From positions 1 through 64,000 of the forward strand of contig NZ_SLUB01000022.1 of the NCBI RefSeq assembly GCF_004799755.1: 64,000 nucleotides of DNA. Reading direction: 5' to 3'. Origin of the DNA: Bacillus timonensis. GTDB taxonomy: Bacteria > Bacillota > Bacilli > Bacillales > Bacillaceae_L. The notes beneath the pieces were generated by a model. That model was not told the origin of the DNA. It saw only the letters and a program-made list of their open reading frames with translations, and did not search any database. Shown here in pieces: positions 25,082 to 33,390 of the stretch; within the stretch, counting starts at the first letter, position 1, and each line of letters begins with the position of its first letter. Position numbers and translations under genes: made by a program.

Positions 25082-26155
25082 TTGAAGGTTATTGGACGGA
25101 ACGATCTTTGTACATGTGGGAGTGGAAAAAAGTATAAAAAATGCTGTGGCCGGTCTGCGGTTGTTTCAATCGATCAAGTCGTAGAAAACGAGCTGAACGA
25201 TATCCAGCATGATATGTTTCAATACGCATTTCATATGTATGAAGAGTTTTTAGATGACGTGTTGGAAGAGTATGCCGATATTTTTGATGAGCTTCCAGAG
25301 GATGTGTATGATTTATTCTCATTCTTTTCACGCGTTTGGGTGGTTAGTTCGATACCGTTAGAGGAGAAAACGATTCTAGAAGAGTATGTCGATATTTATG
25401 GACCGAAATGCAGCCGCCCACGTACACGTGATCTTTTAAAGAAATGGAAAGAGGCGCGACCATCTGCCTACACGGTGACTGAGGTGGATGAGCAGGGAAC
25501 CTATATGACGATACGTGATATATTTACGGAAACTGAGCACTGCGTACGGATCTATGAAACAGAGACGGGAGTTGAAGCAGGTTATTTTGTGTTCGGAACA
25601 TTGTTGCCTGCTGGCGCGAACTCCATCTTTTTCCCAACATTTCTTGAGTTGCCAACGGAATTTGCGGGAGATATGCGAAACATGATCCTGGAACTCTTTG
25701 AAAAGAGTGGCGAGAGCAATCCGGTTGATTTTATGTCACATGAATTTATCAATGTATTCATGGTGTTTATGTTTGGAAAGGCAAAAATAACGGCAGAGGA
25801 TTATCAGTGGAAGACACCAAAACAGCGAGAGGTCGCTGAAATGTTTCAGATTCGAATGAAAGAGTACGATTACGATGAAGACATTATTGGAATCGGACTT
25901 TCATTGTGGCATATGTATGGTGAGCGTAAAAATCCAAGGATTATCAAAACGGGAATTTATGAAGCCGCATTGGTGTATATGGTTGAACAAATTTATCCAT
26001 ATGAGGGCACTTCTACTTATGAAGAGCTTGCTGAAGAATATGATGTGTCACCAAGCAGCATTTCGACAAAATTCAAGGCACTAGAGAACCTGCTTAATGA
26101 GGAAATTGTGAAATACAAGGAACTTGTCGATCGTGATGAATTTGGTGAAGAGTAA
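25082..26155 (+). CDS. SEC-C motif protein with C-terminal HTH-like region
   Basis: 357 aa from TTG at 25082 (AGAAGGG 8 bases upstream); GTG at 25073 is fused to that site. N-terminal zinc-binding SEC-C motif: [21 protein letters not shown]. The middle is helical and acidic. Near the C-terminus, TSTYEELAEEYDVSPSSIS and STKFKALENLL look like a helix-turn-helix. SEC-C motifs bind zinc and can contact SecB or the ribosome, or serve as a generic Zn knuckle. A second protein with the motif at its C-terminus is at 45318. Function unknown. Confidence 0.8.
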   Translation: MKVIGRNDLCTCGSGKKYKKCCGRSAVVSIDQVVENELNDIQHDMFQYAFHMYEEFLDDVLEEYADIFDELPEDVYDLFSFFSRVWVVSSIPLEEKTILEEYVDIYGPKCSRPRTRDLLKKWKEARPSAYTVTEVDEQGTYMTIRDIFTETEHCVRIYETETGVEAGYFVFGTLLPAGANSIFFPTFLELPTEFAGDMRNMILELFEKSGESNPVDFMSHEFINVFMVFMFGKAKITAEDYQWKTPKQREVAEMFQIRMKEYDYDEDIIGIGLSLWHMYGERKNPRIIKTGIYEAALVYMVEQIYPYEGTSTYEELAEEYDVSPSSISTKFKALENLLNEEIVKYKELVDRDEFGEE

Positions 26156-26161
26156 TGTATG

Positions 26162-26187
26162 CAACCCACTTGTTGGGTTGTTTTTTA
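26162..26187 (+). terminator. Terminator after the SEC-C gene
   Basis: CAACCCA/TGGGTTG stem followed by six T. Confidence 0.8.
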
Positions 26188-26302
26188 TATGGCCAAAAAG
26201 ACCTATCGAACCGACTTTCGACTCATTTTTACAGAAAATAAAGGAATTTGTCGGATTCCTGTGTAATTTGTATCAATGTAGCTACGAAAGGGAGGATTTA
26301 GA

Positions 26303-26668
26303 ATGAAGAAAATGGTCAAATTTTTAGGTGTAGTGCTTGTACTGCTGATGCTTGTTCTTCCTGGAAACACCGCATTTGCACATGGGGATGATTGCGAATG
26401 TGGCGTGACCTATTTGCAAGGAGCAGAGCGCAACAAGGCTGTTGCCAACACGTTGAAGTTGGATGAGTATAAAAAAGTGAAGGCAGACAAAGGAAAAGAA
26501 GGCTATGAATTTGCCGGAGCGGATCAGATAATGGTTGTCCACATGCCTTATGAAGATACCCTTTTAACAATTGTCGCAGTTCCGTTTGTCCATGAAAATG
26601 GCGATGTAATATTCGCTGGCTTTACGAATGGAAAATTCTCTGGATTTCAAGGTGCACCAATGGAATAA
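26303..26668 (+). CDS. Secreted hypothetical protein (121 aa)
   Basis: ATG with GGGAGGATTTAG upstream. Classical signal peptide MKKMVKFLGVVLVLLMLVL, cleavage near AFA-HG. The mature part begins HGDDCECGVTYLQGAERN and contains VVHMPYEDTLLTIVAVPF; the CEC and an early His could bind metal. It stands alone between two terminators. I do not recognise a family. Confidence 0.75.
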   Translation: MKKMVKFLGVVLVLLMLVLPGNTAFAHGDDCECGVTYLQGAERNKAVANTLKLDEYKKVKADKGKEGYEFAGADQIMVVHMPYEDTLLTIVAVPFVHENGDVIFAGFTNGKFSGFQGAPME

Positions 26669-26678
26669 ATCAATATGT

Positions 26679-26711
26679 TAACCCCTAACAAACAGTTGGG
26701 GGTTTTTTTGT
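26679..26711 (+). terminator. Terminator after the secreted protein
   Basis: AACCCC/GGGGGTT hairpin then T7. Confidence 0.75.
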
Positions 26712-26800
26712 CGAAACTTTGTAACAATTTTCCTTTGCAAAATTTAGCGAATAGTGTAAAATGGATTTTAATTGGAAAATAAGATTGGTAGGTAAAAAGT

Positions 26801-26929
26801 ATGAGTGCCGAACAACTTTTAAAAATAATGATTGATATTCAGAAAAAAGTAGAAGATACAGCTACGATAACTACAGAAGAGGTCATGCAAGATCTTATTG
26901 GTAGATTGAAAGAGTGTCAATCCGCTTAA
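26801..26929 (+). CDS. Small acidic helical protein (42 aa)
   Basis: ATG preceded by GGTAGGT at 6 bases and followed by its own terminator at 26951. The product (MSAEQLLKIMIDIQKKVEDT, then TTEEVMQDLIGRLKECQSA) should be one or two amphipathic helices with a single Cys. The well-formed transcription unit supports a real gene. No family recognised. Confidence 0.6.
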   Translation: MSAEQLLKIMIDIQKKVEDTATITTEEVMQDLIGRLKECQSA

Positions 26930-26950
26930 GTTTGAAATGCCACAGACCGA

Positions 26951-26978
26951 GCCAGAGGGAAATCTCTGGCTTTTTTTG
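26951..26978 (+). terminator. Terminator after the 42-aa gene
   Basis: GCCAGAG/CTCTGGC, loop GGAAAT, then T7. Confidence 0.85.
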
Positions 26979-27088
26979 TGTTTATCTAACATAACCCCCG
27001 ACAATTCGACTGCCCATGGGTGTTCCTGTATTAATTTGATGAACGAAAGTTAGAGGATTGGGAAAAGACTCGTCTAAATATATGTATG

Positions 27089-27109
27089 TTGGAGTTCCTA
27101 TAACTCCAA
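27089..27109. promoter_or_regulatory. Inverted repeat upstream of subtilase 1
   Basis: TTGGAGTT-CCTAT-AACTCCAA, 25 bases before the start codon. Either an operator or an mRNA 5' hairpin. Confidence 0.35.
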
Positions 27110-27133
27110 ACAATCGTGATGAGGGGGAGTATA

Positions 27134-28558
27134 ATGAAAAAGGTTTTTGCAGTTTTACTCAGTGTGGCTCTTTTACTGAGCTTCCTACCGGCTGTTTCAG
27201 CAACTGGTAAAGATGTTCAGACGGAGTATTATTCGGTACTGTTCAATAAGAACAGTATACCTGCTAGCTTCGCGAAGGAGGTTAGCAAATTTGGTGGTGA
27301 AGTCGTCTACACTGTTCCGGAAATTGGTTTCGCTCAGGTTAAAGCTTCAACGGCTTCATTTTCAAAGCTAAAAGGAATTACAGGAGTGAGCGTAGCCAAT
27401 CCTTCGATTTCCTGGAATCTTCCGGAATCACAGCAAATTAAGGCTGATAACGTAAATCCTGCTGATGCAGCTTTATGGGATTTACAATGGGATATCAAAC
27501 GCATCACGAATGATGGTGAAAGCTATAAATTAGGAACGGGCTCACATGATGTGGTTGTTGGAATCGTTGATACTGGTATCGACCGGGATCATCCTGACTT
27601 AGTAAAGAACCTATTACCTGGTTCTAAAAACTTTGTTCCAGCGGGCGGATTCCAGGGAACAGAGCCTGCTGAAACAGGTGATTCTGCTGCGTTTGATGAC
27701 CGCCATGGACATGGAAGCCATGTAGCAGGTTCAATCGCTGGAAATGGTGCAATGCTAGGAGTGGCTCCTGATACGGGCATCCGTGCGTATCGTGTATTCG
27801 GTACTAGCTCTGCTGAGTCAGCGTGGATTTACGATGCGATGATTGCAGCGGCCAATGATGGAGTCGATGTGATTTCAATGAGCTTAGGTGGTTTTGATGT
27901 CATAGGACAAACGTTTTATGTGGACCCTGTAACTGGTAAAAAGGAGAACCTAGGTAATGATGTTGCTGATTTTTTAGGATACAAACGTGCTGTTGAGTAC
28001 GTGACGAACAAGGGAGCGCTCGTTGTAGTGGCTGCCGGTAATGAGGGAATTAATGCCACAAATAAGAAAGAAGTTATGGATTATTTAAATAGCCAATATG
28101 CAGGAGATGGACTTTATTTTGTAGGGGCAGGCTTTGAAGTTCCTGGTACCATTCCAGGTGTTGTAACTGTATCAGCAACTGGACCTAATGATGAGTTTGC
28201 TAGCTATTCTAACTATGGACCTGGCTTTGTTGATATTACAACTAGTGGTGGAGATTCAAAGCTTTATGTTCAGTATTTAAATGAAGGTAAATTTGATGAG
28301 TACCTTGAAAAACGTTTGTTTGAGACGGAATTCAATTTAAGCGCTAGTGAAGATGGAGGCTGGTACTGGTCAACTGGTACATCAATGGCAACGCCAAAGG
28401 TCTCCGCCGTTGCGGCGCTACTTATTGATAAGTATGGAAAAATGTCACCTGCTAAGCTTCAAGACCTTCTTTATAAAAAAGCGGTAGATCCTGTAAAGGG
28501 CAAGGACAAACAGTATTTTGGAAACGGACATTTGGATGCTTACGATGCGTTAAAATAA
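27134..28558 (+). CDS. Secreted S8 family serine peptidase (subtilase)
   Basis: 474 aa from ATG at 27134 (GAGGGGGAGTATA). Signal peptide MKKVFAVLLSVALLLSFLPA, a short pro-region, then the S8 catalytic domain with Asp in VVGIVDTGIDRDHPDL, His in DDRHGHGSHVAGSIAG, oxyanion Asn in VVAAGNEG and Ser in STGTSMATPKVSAVAALL. It resembles EpiP-like secreted subtilases, with an insertion between the Asn and Ser regions. It should be exported and self-processed. Monocistronic, with its own terminator. Confidence 0.94.
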   Translation: MKKVFAVLLSVALLLSFLPAVSATGKDVQTEYYSVLFNKNSIPASFAKEVSKFGGEVVYTVPEIGFAQVKASTASFSKLKGITGVSVANPSISWNLPESQQIKADNVNPADAALWDLQWDIKRITNDGESYKLGTGSHDVVVGIVDTGIDRDHPDLVKNLLPGSKNFVPAGGFQGTEPAETGDSAAFDDRHGHGSHVAGSIAGNGAMLGVAPDTGIRAYRVFGTSSAESAWIYDAMIAAANDGVDVISMSLGGFDVIGQTFYVDPVTGKKENLGNDVADFLGYKRAVEYVTNKGALVVVAAGNEGINATNKKEVMDYLNSQYAGDGLYFVGAGFEVPGTIPGVVTVSATGPNDEFASYSNYGPGFVDITTSGGDSKLYVQYLNEGKFDEYLEKRLFETEFNLSASEDGGWYWSTGTSMATPKVSAVAALLIDKYGKMSPAKLQDLLYKKAVDPVKGKDKQYFGNGHLDAYDALK

Positions 28559-28570
28559 TCTATTGAAAAG

Positions 28571-28602
28571 ACGGGTCTAGTAATGGCTAGATCCGTTTTT
28601 CT
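28571..28602 (+). terminator. Terminator after subtilase 1
   Basis: ACGGGTCTAG/CTAGATCCGT then TTTTCT. Confidence 0.8.
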
Positions 28603-28782
28603 ATTATTTTTTAATCTGTTTTCATAATGTAAAGCCCTTTCATAATCTCCTAAAATATGAGAATATAGATTTGTTGAATATTAACTTTATTAAGCAGTCA
28701 TCCACTATTTTTAGGAGTACTGGTCTTTGTGAAAAAGTAAACAAATTGAGTGGCAGATAAAACAAAGTCTGAATAAAGTTAA

Positions 28783-28866
28783 GGCCTCCGGCGGATACCA
28801 CAGATTTTAGCGGAAATTTATCGAGCGGGCTCGATAAAATCTGGGCGCAAATACGCCAAGGCGCAT
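28783..28866. other. Structured intergenic element (candidate ncRNA or dispersed repeat)
   Basis: Starts GGCCTCCGGCGGAT. A long stem CAGATTTT/AAAATCTG (28801/28836) encloses a perfect ATCGAG/CTCGAT hairpin, then GGCG/CGCC (28845/28854). Ends about 25 bases before the Gfo/Idh start. No T-tract, so not a plain terminator. Dense structure in a gap without genes suggests a mobile palindrome or a structured RNA. Confidence 0.5.
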
Positions 28867-28892
28867 TTGATTTAATAAATAGGAGGATCACG

Positions 28893-29864
28893 ATGACAAA
28901 GGTTCGTTTTGGTGTTTTATCTACAGCGAAAATAGCAAGAAATACATTGATTCCGGCAATGGAGCGAGCACACAATGCAGAGGTTGTGGCGGTTGCGAGT
29001 GAGAGCGGAAAAGCGCAGGATTTTGCAGCTGAACTGGGCATTCCTAAGCATTATGAATCCTACACAGATTTATTAAATGATCCCGAAATCGACGCCGTGT
29101 ACATTCCACTTCCAAATCAATTACATAAACAATGGGCGATTGAAGCAGCAAAGCATGGCAAGCATGTGCTTTGTGAAAAACCGGCTGCTTTGACATCACA
29201 AGACGTTGAAGAAATGTCAGTTGCTTTTAAAGACAACAATGTCATTTTTATGGAAGCCTTTATGTATCAATTCCATCCCCAGCATAACCGCGTGAAAGAA
29301 ATCATTGCTTCAGGTGAAATTGGAGATGTAAAGTTGATTCGTTCGACGTTCTCCTTCCTCCATGATTTGAATTCTGGAAACATCAGGATGCAAAAGGAGC
29401 TTGGCGGCGGTGTACTGTACGATGTGGGTTGTTACTGCATTCATGCGAGTCGCTTGATTACGGGCGAAGAGCCGGTTGAAGTGAAAGCAACAGCAAATCT
29501 TCATCCAACACATGATGTCGATATTACCACAGCGGGTACATTGAAGTTTGAAAGTGGTGTGATTGCCAATTTCGATGTAAGCTTTGAGCAAAGCTTTAAA
29601 GCTTCATATGAGGTTGTTGGTACGAAAGGTTCTATCCTTGTGAAGCATGCATTCCGTCCAGACAATGAAGGTGGAAATGGCGTGCTTGTCGTGAATGCTG
29701 AAGCTGGCCAGCGTGAAGAAACGGTTCAAGGTGACCAGTACAAGCTTCAGGTCGAGCATTTTGCAGAATGTGTTCATTCTGGTAAACAGCCGATGTACAG
29801 CGTTGAAGAAACATTGAAAAATATGCGTGTAATTGAACAGGCGCTTGCGTCTGCTCGTAATTAA
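28893..29864 (+). CDS. Gfo/Idh/MocA family oxidoreductase
   Basis: 323 aa, RBS AGGAGG 7 bases before ATG. N-terminal NAD(P)-binding Rossmann domain (VRFGVLSTAKIARNTLIPAM), the family motif CEKPAAL (Lys is catalytic), and a C-terminal alpha/beta domain with GGGVLYDVGCYCIHASRLI. Such enzymes oxidise or reduce sugars, inositols or related cyclic compounds. No linked pathway genes show the substrate. Confidence 0.93.
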   Translation: MTKVRFGVLSTAKIARNTLIPAMERAHNAEVVAVASESGKAQDFAAELGIPKHYESYTDLLNDPEIDAVYIPLPNQLHKQWAIEAAKHGKHVLCEKPAALTSQDVEEMSVAFKDNNVIFMEAFMYQFHPQHNRVKEIIASGEIGDVKLIRSTFSFLHDLNSGNIRMQKELGGGVLYDVGCYCIHASRLITGEEPVEVKATANLHPTHDVDITTAGTLKFESGVIANFDVSFEQSFKASYEVVGTKGSILVKHAFRPDNEGGNGVLVVNAEAGQREETVQGDQYKLQVEHFAECVHSGKQPMYSVEETLKNMRVIEQALASARN

Positions 29865-29866
29865 AA

Positions 29867-29890
29867 GCCAACCCACGGGTTGGCTTTTTT
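29867..29890 (+). terminator. Terminator after the Gfo/Idh gene
   Basis: GCCAACCC/GGGTTGGC then T6. Confidence 0.88.
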
Positions 29891-30006
29891 GGTTACTTCC
29901 TCTTTTTTACCGTTTTTAGCAAATCCCTTCCTCAAATCTACCAAAAGTTTTCCTAGTAAACATGTATATCTACCAAAATCTTGGCAATACTAGATTACTA
30001 GTGAAA

Positions 30007-30089
30007 GGGACGGAGGGACAGGTCCATCGTCCCATTTAGGATAAGGAAACTGTCCTAAATGGGAACCAGTAGAACCGTCCCCGCGGTTC
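30007..30089. repeat. Composite repeat: GGGACAGG unit + GAACCGTCCC unit
   Basis: A GGGACAGG-type unit (30007-30034) is joined to a GAACCGTCCC-type unit (to 30089). A perfect 11-bp stem CCCATTTAGGA/TCCTAAATGGG links them. This shows the two families recombine or derive from one another. Confidence 0.75.
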
Positions 30090-30104
30090 AAAGGAGGGAT
30101 TCTA

Positions 30105-30194
30105 GTGAAAACAGGTGTTGAGTTGCCAGAGGTGTTACCGGTTAATAGGGAAGATTTTTTGAAGTTATTGCTAGATTTAATAGTAAAAAAGTAG
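30105..30194 (+). CDS. Very small protein (29 aa)
   Basis: GTG start 6 bases after AAAGGAGGG, one of the best ribosome sites in the window. The product begins MKTGVELPEVLPVNREDF and ends in a leucine-rich helix with KK. It follows the composite repeat directly, so its mRNA 5' end may lie in the repeat. Family not recognised; acceptance rests on the ribosome site. Confidence 0.45.
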   Translation: MKTGVELPEVLPVNREDFLKLLLDLIVKK

Positions 30195-30217
30195 TATGAA
30201 TCGTGGTGTCGAGTATT

Positions 30218-30392
30218 GTTGAATGGTGCGAAAACTTATATACTATTAGGTAGAAAATCATATATTTGTAGAAAAGGGCAAACTCTTTGAAAAGAAATGC
30301 ACCAAAAAATATGAAGCGTTTGGGCCGATCTAGTAGAATTGGCTTTATTTTTTGCCTAATTATTACTATTCAACAAGAAAGAGGTACTATAG
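30218..30392 (+). promoter_or_regulatory. Promoter and structured leader of the MCP gene
   Basis: A weak -35/-10 pair TTGAAT (30219) and TACTAT (30241) precedes a leader with GGGCAAAC (30276) followed by a TCTT-TGAA-AAGA hairpin, faintly like the start of a c-di-GMP-I riboswitch. The leader ends in a terminator-like hairpin (30322-30352). The next conserved riboswitch block is poorly matched. GCCGATCT at 30324 also resembles a SigD -10 element, an alternative reading. Both are tentative. Confidence 0.3.
30322..30352 (+). terminator. Terminator-like hairpin in the MCP leader
   Basis: GCCGAT/ATTGGC with an 8-base loop followed by TTTATTTTTT, 40 bases before the MCP start. Confidence 0.5.
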
Positions 30393-32072
30393 ATGAAAAG
30401 TATTCGTACGCGATTATTTGTCAGCTTTTTTGCCATCATTATCCTTTGCATTGGCTTAGCGGCATATAATTATTTTTCAGTGTCCACTATGAATCAAAAG
30501 ACGGACGACATGGTCTCCGAGGAACTCACGGTTTTACTAGAATACGATAGTTTAAAATACAATATTGCACAGAGTATAGCGTTGGCTCGAGGATATGTGT
30601 TGTATGGGGAATCTTCTTATAGAGATGATTATGACATCTATTCCGTGGAATATGATTTAACCGAACGAAAGTTAAGCGCGATGAAGATTAAAGAGGTTGA
30701 GGGACTTTTAGGCGAGACGAAAAAATGGCGGGATATGATAAATGAAAAGGTGTTCATCCCATATGAAAACGGCAATGCAGATCTTGCTAAGCATAATCTG
30801 CAAACCTACGTCCAACCAGCAGCAAGGGGCTTGATGGATCAAGTTGAACAGCTATCAAAAGATCGCGAAAGACATATTGTTTCAACAGGAAACGACGTAG
30901 TGAACTACGGGGAGAGTACGAACATTGCTGGACTTGTGGTGGCGGCCATTGCGGTTATTTTAGGAACGATCATCTCCATTTATACATCAGTAGTGATTGC
31001 AAGACCAGTGAAAAATGTGGCAAACCGGATGAAGGCAATTTCGAATGGTGAGCTTCAAGCTGAGCCTATTAAAACAAAGCTAAAGGACGAAATTGGTCAA
31101 CTCGTTACAGCAGTTAATGATATGAACGACAATTTAAGAGGTATGGTCAAGCAAATGTCTGTTGTGTCAGACCATGTGACCGGCCAAAGTGAGGAATTGA
31201 CCCAGTATGCGGATGAGGTCATGGCTGGCAGCCAGCAAATTGCAGTCACAATGGAAGAACTCTCCCGCGGTGCTGAGGACCAGGCATCATCATCGACCCT
31301 TTTAATTGAAAAAATGTCCAATTTCTCGCAGGAAATCATGCAGGTTGCAATCAAGGGTGACGACATCAAGGAACAGTCACAAGGCATGCTGACATTGACC
31401 AACGATGGCAGCGCCTATATGGAAACATCAATTCAACAGATGAACAGTATACATGAAAAAATGAAGCAGTCCCACACGATGGTGGTTGGGCTTGATAACA
31501 AAACAAATGAAATTACGAAGCTAGTGAATGTGATTCAGGAAATCGCAGGACAAACGAATCTTTTAGCATTGAACGCTGCGATTGAGGCAGCAAGAGCAGG
31601 TGAACACGGAAAAGGCTTCGCCGTAGTCGCCGACGAGGTTCGTAAGCTTGCTGAACAGGTTGGAAAATCCGTTGCTGAAATAACAGTGATTGTAAAGGAT
31701 ATTCAAACGGAATCGAAGCAAGTCGTTCAATCCTTGGATGATGGCTACCAATCTGTGGAGGAAGGTACCGCACAAATCCAAACAACTGGTGAAACATTTA
31801 ACGAATTAAAGAGAAAAATCGATGAAATAAGCACTCAATTCGAGTCCATGTCAAGCTCGCTCTACGGTGTGCTTGATGATACAAGAGAAATCAGCGGAGC
31901 AGTCGAAGGGATTGCAGCTGTGGCAGAAGAATCTGCAGCGGGTGTCGAGCAAGTATCGGCAACTGCCCAACAATCGAGCAGCTCAATGGAAGAAGTTTCA
32001 AAAAGCGCAAAACAGCTCGAAGAAAACGCTGGCGAACTCAACACCTTAATCCAGCAATTCAAGCTAAAATAA
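30393..32072 (+). CDS. Methyl-accepting chemotaxis protein
   Basis: 559 aa. Span about 8-28, an extracytoplasmic four-helix-bundle-like sensor (30-175), span about 176-199, HAMP (about 200-255) and a full cytoplasmic signalling domain with the conserved hairpin tip [21 protein letters not shown] and [15 protein letters not shown]. It should signal to CheA/CheW at cell poles. The ligand is unknown. A GGGACAGG unit follows 4 bases after its stop. A second MCP starts at 63669. Confidence 0.95.
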   Translation: MKSIRTRLFVSFFAIIILCIGLAAYNYFSVSTMNQKTDDMVSEELTVLLEYDSLKYNIAQSIALARGYVLYGESSYRDDYDIYSVEYDLTERKLSAMKIKEVEGLLGETKKWRDMINEKVFIPYENGNADLAKHNLQTYVQPAARGLMDQVEQLSKDRERHIVSTGNDVVNYGESTNIAGLVVAAIAVILGTIISIYTSVVIARPVKNVANRMKAISNGELQAEPIKTKLKDEIGQLVTAVNDMNDNLRGMVKQMSVVSDHVTGQSEELTQYADEVMAGSQQIAVTMEELSRGAEDQASSSTLLIEKMSNFSQEIMQVAIKGDDIKEQSQGMLTLTNDGSAYMETSIQQMNSIHEKMKQSHTMVVGLDNKTNEITKLVNVIQEIAGQTNLLALNAAIEAARAGEHGKGFAVVADEVRKLAEQVGKSVAEITVIVKDIQTESKQVVQSLDDGYQSVEEGTAQIQTTGETFNELKRKIDEISTQFESMSSSLYGVLDDTREISGAVEGIAAVAEESAAGVEQVSATAQQSSSSMEEVSKSAKQLEENAGELNTLIQQFKLK

Positions 32073-32076
32073 TTTG

Positions 32077-32104
32077 TGGGACATAGGGACAGGTTCCTTG
32101 TCCC
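32077..32104. repeat. GGGACAGG-family single unit
   Basis: TGGGACAT, AGGGACAGG, TTGTCCC just after the MCP stop and before the ribosome site of the 44-aa gene. Confidence 0.78.
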
Positions 32105-32123
32105 GGAGAGGAGAAAATCCGGC

Positions 32124-32258
32124 ATGGTAAATATCGGAGACATTCTTTTTCAGTTATTTGCATTTCTCGTTCCACTTAGTTTTGTTGCAGTACTCATCTA
32201 TGTCGTGCGCTTTTCAAAGCGTGTCAAACGAATGGAAGCAAAGCTAGATGACATTTAA
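32124..32258 (+). CDS. Small membrane protein, DUF4083-like
   Basis: 44 aa, ATG at 32124 after AGAGGAG. One span (about 5-29) after MVNIGDILFQLFAF, then a basic, coiled tail (RFSKRVKRMEAKLDDI), the layout of DUF4083 proteins of Bacillaceae. Function unknown. The repeat at 32077 separates it from the MCP gene. Confidence 0.72.
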   Translation: MVNIGDILFQLFAFLVPLSFVAVLIYVVRFSKRVKRMEAKLDDI

Positions 32259-32273
32259 AAAAAGTAGAGTAAG

Positions 32274-32299
32274 ACTTGGGAGATGATCTCAAGTTTTTC
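32274..32299 (+). terminator. Terminator after the DUF4083-like gene
   Basis: ACTTGGGAGA/TCTCAAGT stem then TTTTTC. Confidence 0.65.
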
Positions 32300-32316
32300 T
32301 TTTAGGAGGAATCATT

Positions 32317-32850
32317 GTGATTGAAACATTAAGGGAGATTGTGGCTACCGTTGGCGAACGAAAAATCATTTGGGGTGTTGGAGGATCGCTATTATTAAGT
32401 TTTCACGGTCTTGTTCAGCATCCAAATGATATTGATTTGTTGGTGAATGAAGAGGATGCTTTATGGTTCAATAAGAAACTTGAACTGCTTGGAACGTCGC
32501 TTGAGGCGAAGTCTTTACGTCCTTTTAGAACGAGCTATTTTGCGAAATTCAGGGTTGGAGGGTTTAATGTCGATAGCATGGGAGGATTTGCAATTGAACA
32601 TGAAGAAGGAGTATATCGGCTGCCATTTGATGAAAACTCGGTGGTCGGGCGCGTGGAGGGAATTCCTTTGTGCTCGCTTGAGGATTGGTATATTCTTTAC
32701 ATGCTCATTCCCAACAGGCAGGATAAGGCAGCACGGATCGAAGAACATTTTAACAAGAATGGCGTGAAGCATCCGATGTTGCTAGCACGTGCTTTGAACC
32801 AGCCATTGCCTCATGAGATTAAAGCAAAAGTTGAAAAGCTATTGTGGTAG
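32317..32850 (+). CDS. Nucleotidyltransferase-fold protein
   Basis: 177 aa, GTG after AGGAGGAATCATT. The motif GGSLLLSFHGL followed by PNDIDLLV matches the minimal nucleotidyltransferase pattern (G-S then D-x-D). It resembles small stand-alone NTase-fold proteins such as AbiEii-like or aminoglycoside-type transferases. No antitoxin-like partner is adjacent, so a toxin role is unsupported. Substrate unknown. Confidence 0.75.
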   Translation: MIETLREIVATVGERKIIWGVGGSLLLSFHGLVQHPNDIDLLVNEEDALWFNKKLELLGTSLEAKSLRPFRTSYFAKFRVGGFNVDSMGGFAIEHEEGVYRLPFDENSVVGRVEGIPLCSLEDWYILYMLIPNRQDKAARIEEHFNKNGVKHPMLLARALNQPLPHEIKAKVEKLLW

Positions 32851-32852
32851 AA

Positions 32853-32887
32853 AAAGGATGCCTGCGCGGCACCCTTTATTTTTTTAC
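32853..32887. terminator. Convergent terminator
   Basis: GGATGCC/GGCACCC hairpin followed by TTTATTTTTTT on the + strand, between convergent genes. Confidence 0.55.
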
Positions 32888-33325
32888 ACTCATTTTTACA
32901 TTTCGGAACATGAATGTGGTTTTCTCTTGCTGGTTAGTCAGCACCATTGCATCGATTTGCGAAGTAGTTTCCTGAAGGTCAACCTCAAGCTGAATCGTTC
33001 GCCACACATCATGCAAGCCAATCACCGGGGATACGCTCTCCGCTAAAAAGGTTCCGCGTGCATCAGTCTCGTCGACAAGTAAATAAACGGCAGTGTTGCC
33101 CTTCACCTGGACCTCGAACACAATCGTTTCGCCACCCTTAACCCCTCTTGGTGAAAACACAAATCCCTCGTTTTCCTCTTCACCTTTCGTTTTTACTTCA
33201 AATGTACCATCCTCAACCTGTGCCACCGTCGCACTCACTCCAAAAAAAGGCGACTTCTCCGCAGCACTTGCTGGCGAAACAAATAGAAATAATAACGTTA
33301 TACAAAATAATATTTTAAGTTTCAT
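32876..33325 (-). CDS. Secreted beta-sandwich hypothetical protein
   Basis: 149 aa, RBS AAAGGAGG. Signal peptide MKLKILFCITLLFLFVSPASA. The mature domain alternates short strands (FGVSATVAQVEDGTFEVKT, ETIVFEVQVKGNTAVYLLVD, RTIQLEVDLQETTSQIDAMVL) like a carbohydrate-binding-type jelly roll. No enzyme motif. It lies immediately downstream of the GH18/LysM gene on the same strand, with a repeat between, so it may serve the cell wall. Confidence 0.72.
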   Translation of the reverse strand: MKLKILFCITLLFLFVSPASAAEKSPFFGVSATVAQVEDGTFEVKTKGEEENEGFVFSPRGVKGGETIVFEVQVKGNTAVYLLVDETDARGTFLAESVSPVIGLHDVWRTIQLEVDLQETTSQIDAMVLTNQQEKTTFMFRNVKMSVKK

Positions 33326-33340
33326 TATGAGAACCTCCTT

Positions 33341-33389
33341 TGGGACATAGGTCCGTGGTCTGGGACACAGGGACAGGTTCGTCGTCCCA
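33341..33389. repeat. GGGACAGG-family paired unit
   Basis: Two TGGGACA-started units in tandem (33341 and 33361), ending GTCGTCCCA. Lies between the GH18 stop and the next gene's ribosome site. Confidence 0.75.
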
Positions 33390-33390
33390 C

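Noticed and set aside
30287-30469. Frame starting MKRNAPKNMKRLGR before the MCP gene
   Set aside because: TTG start without a good ribosome site; covers the leader hairpin and then the MCP start in another frame.
32317-32850. AbiEii-type toxin of a toxin-antitoxin pair
   Set aside because: The NTase motif is present but no antitoxin-like gene adjoins it, so only the fold is called.
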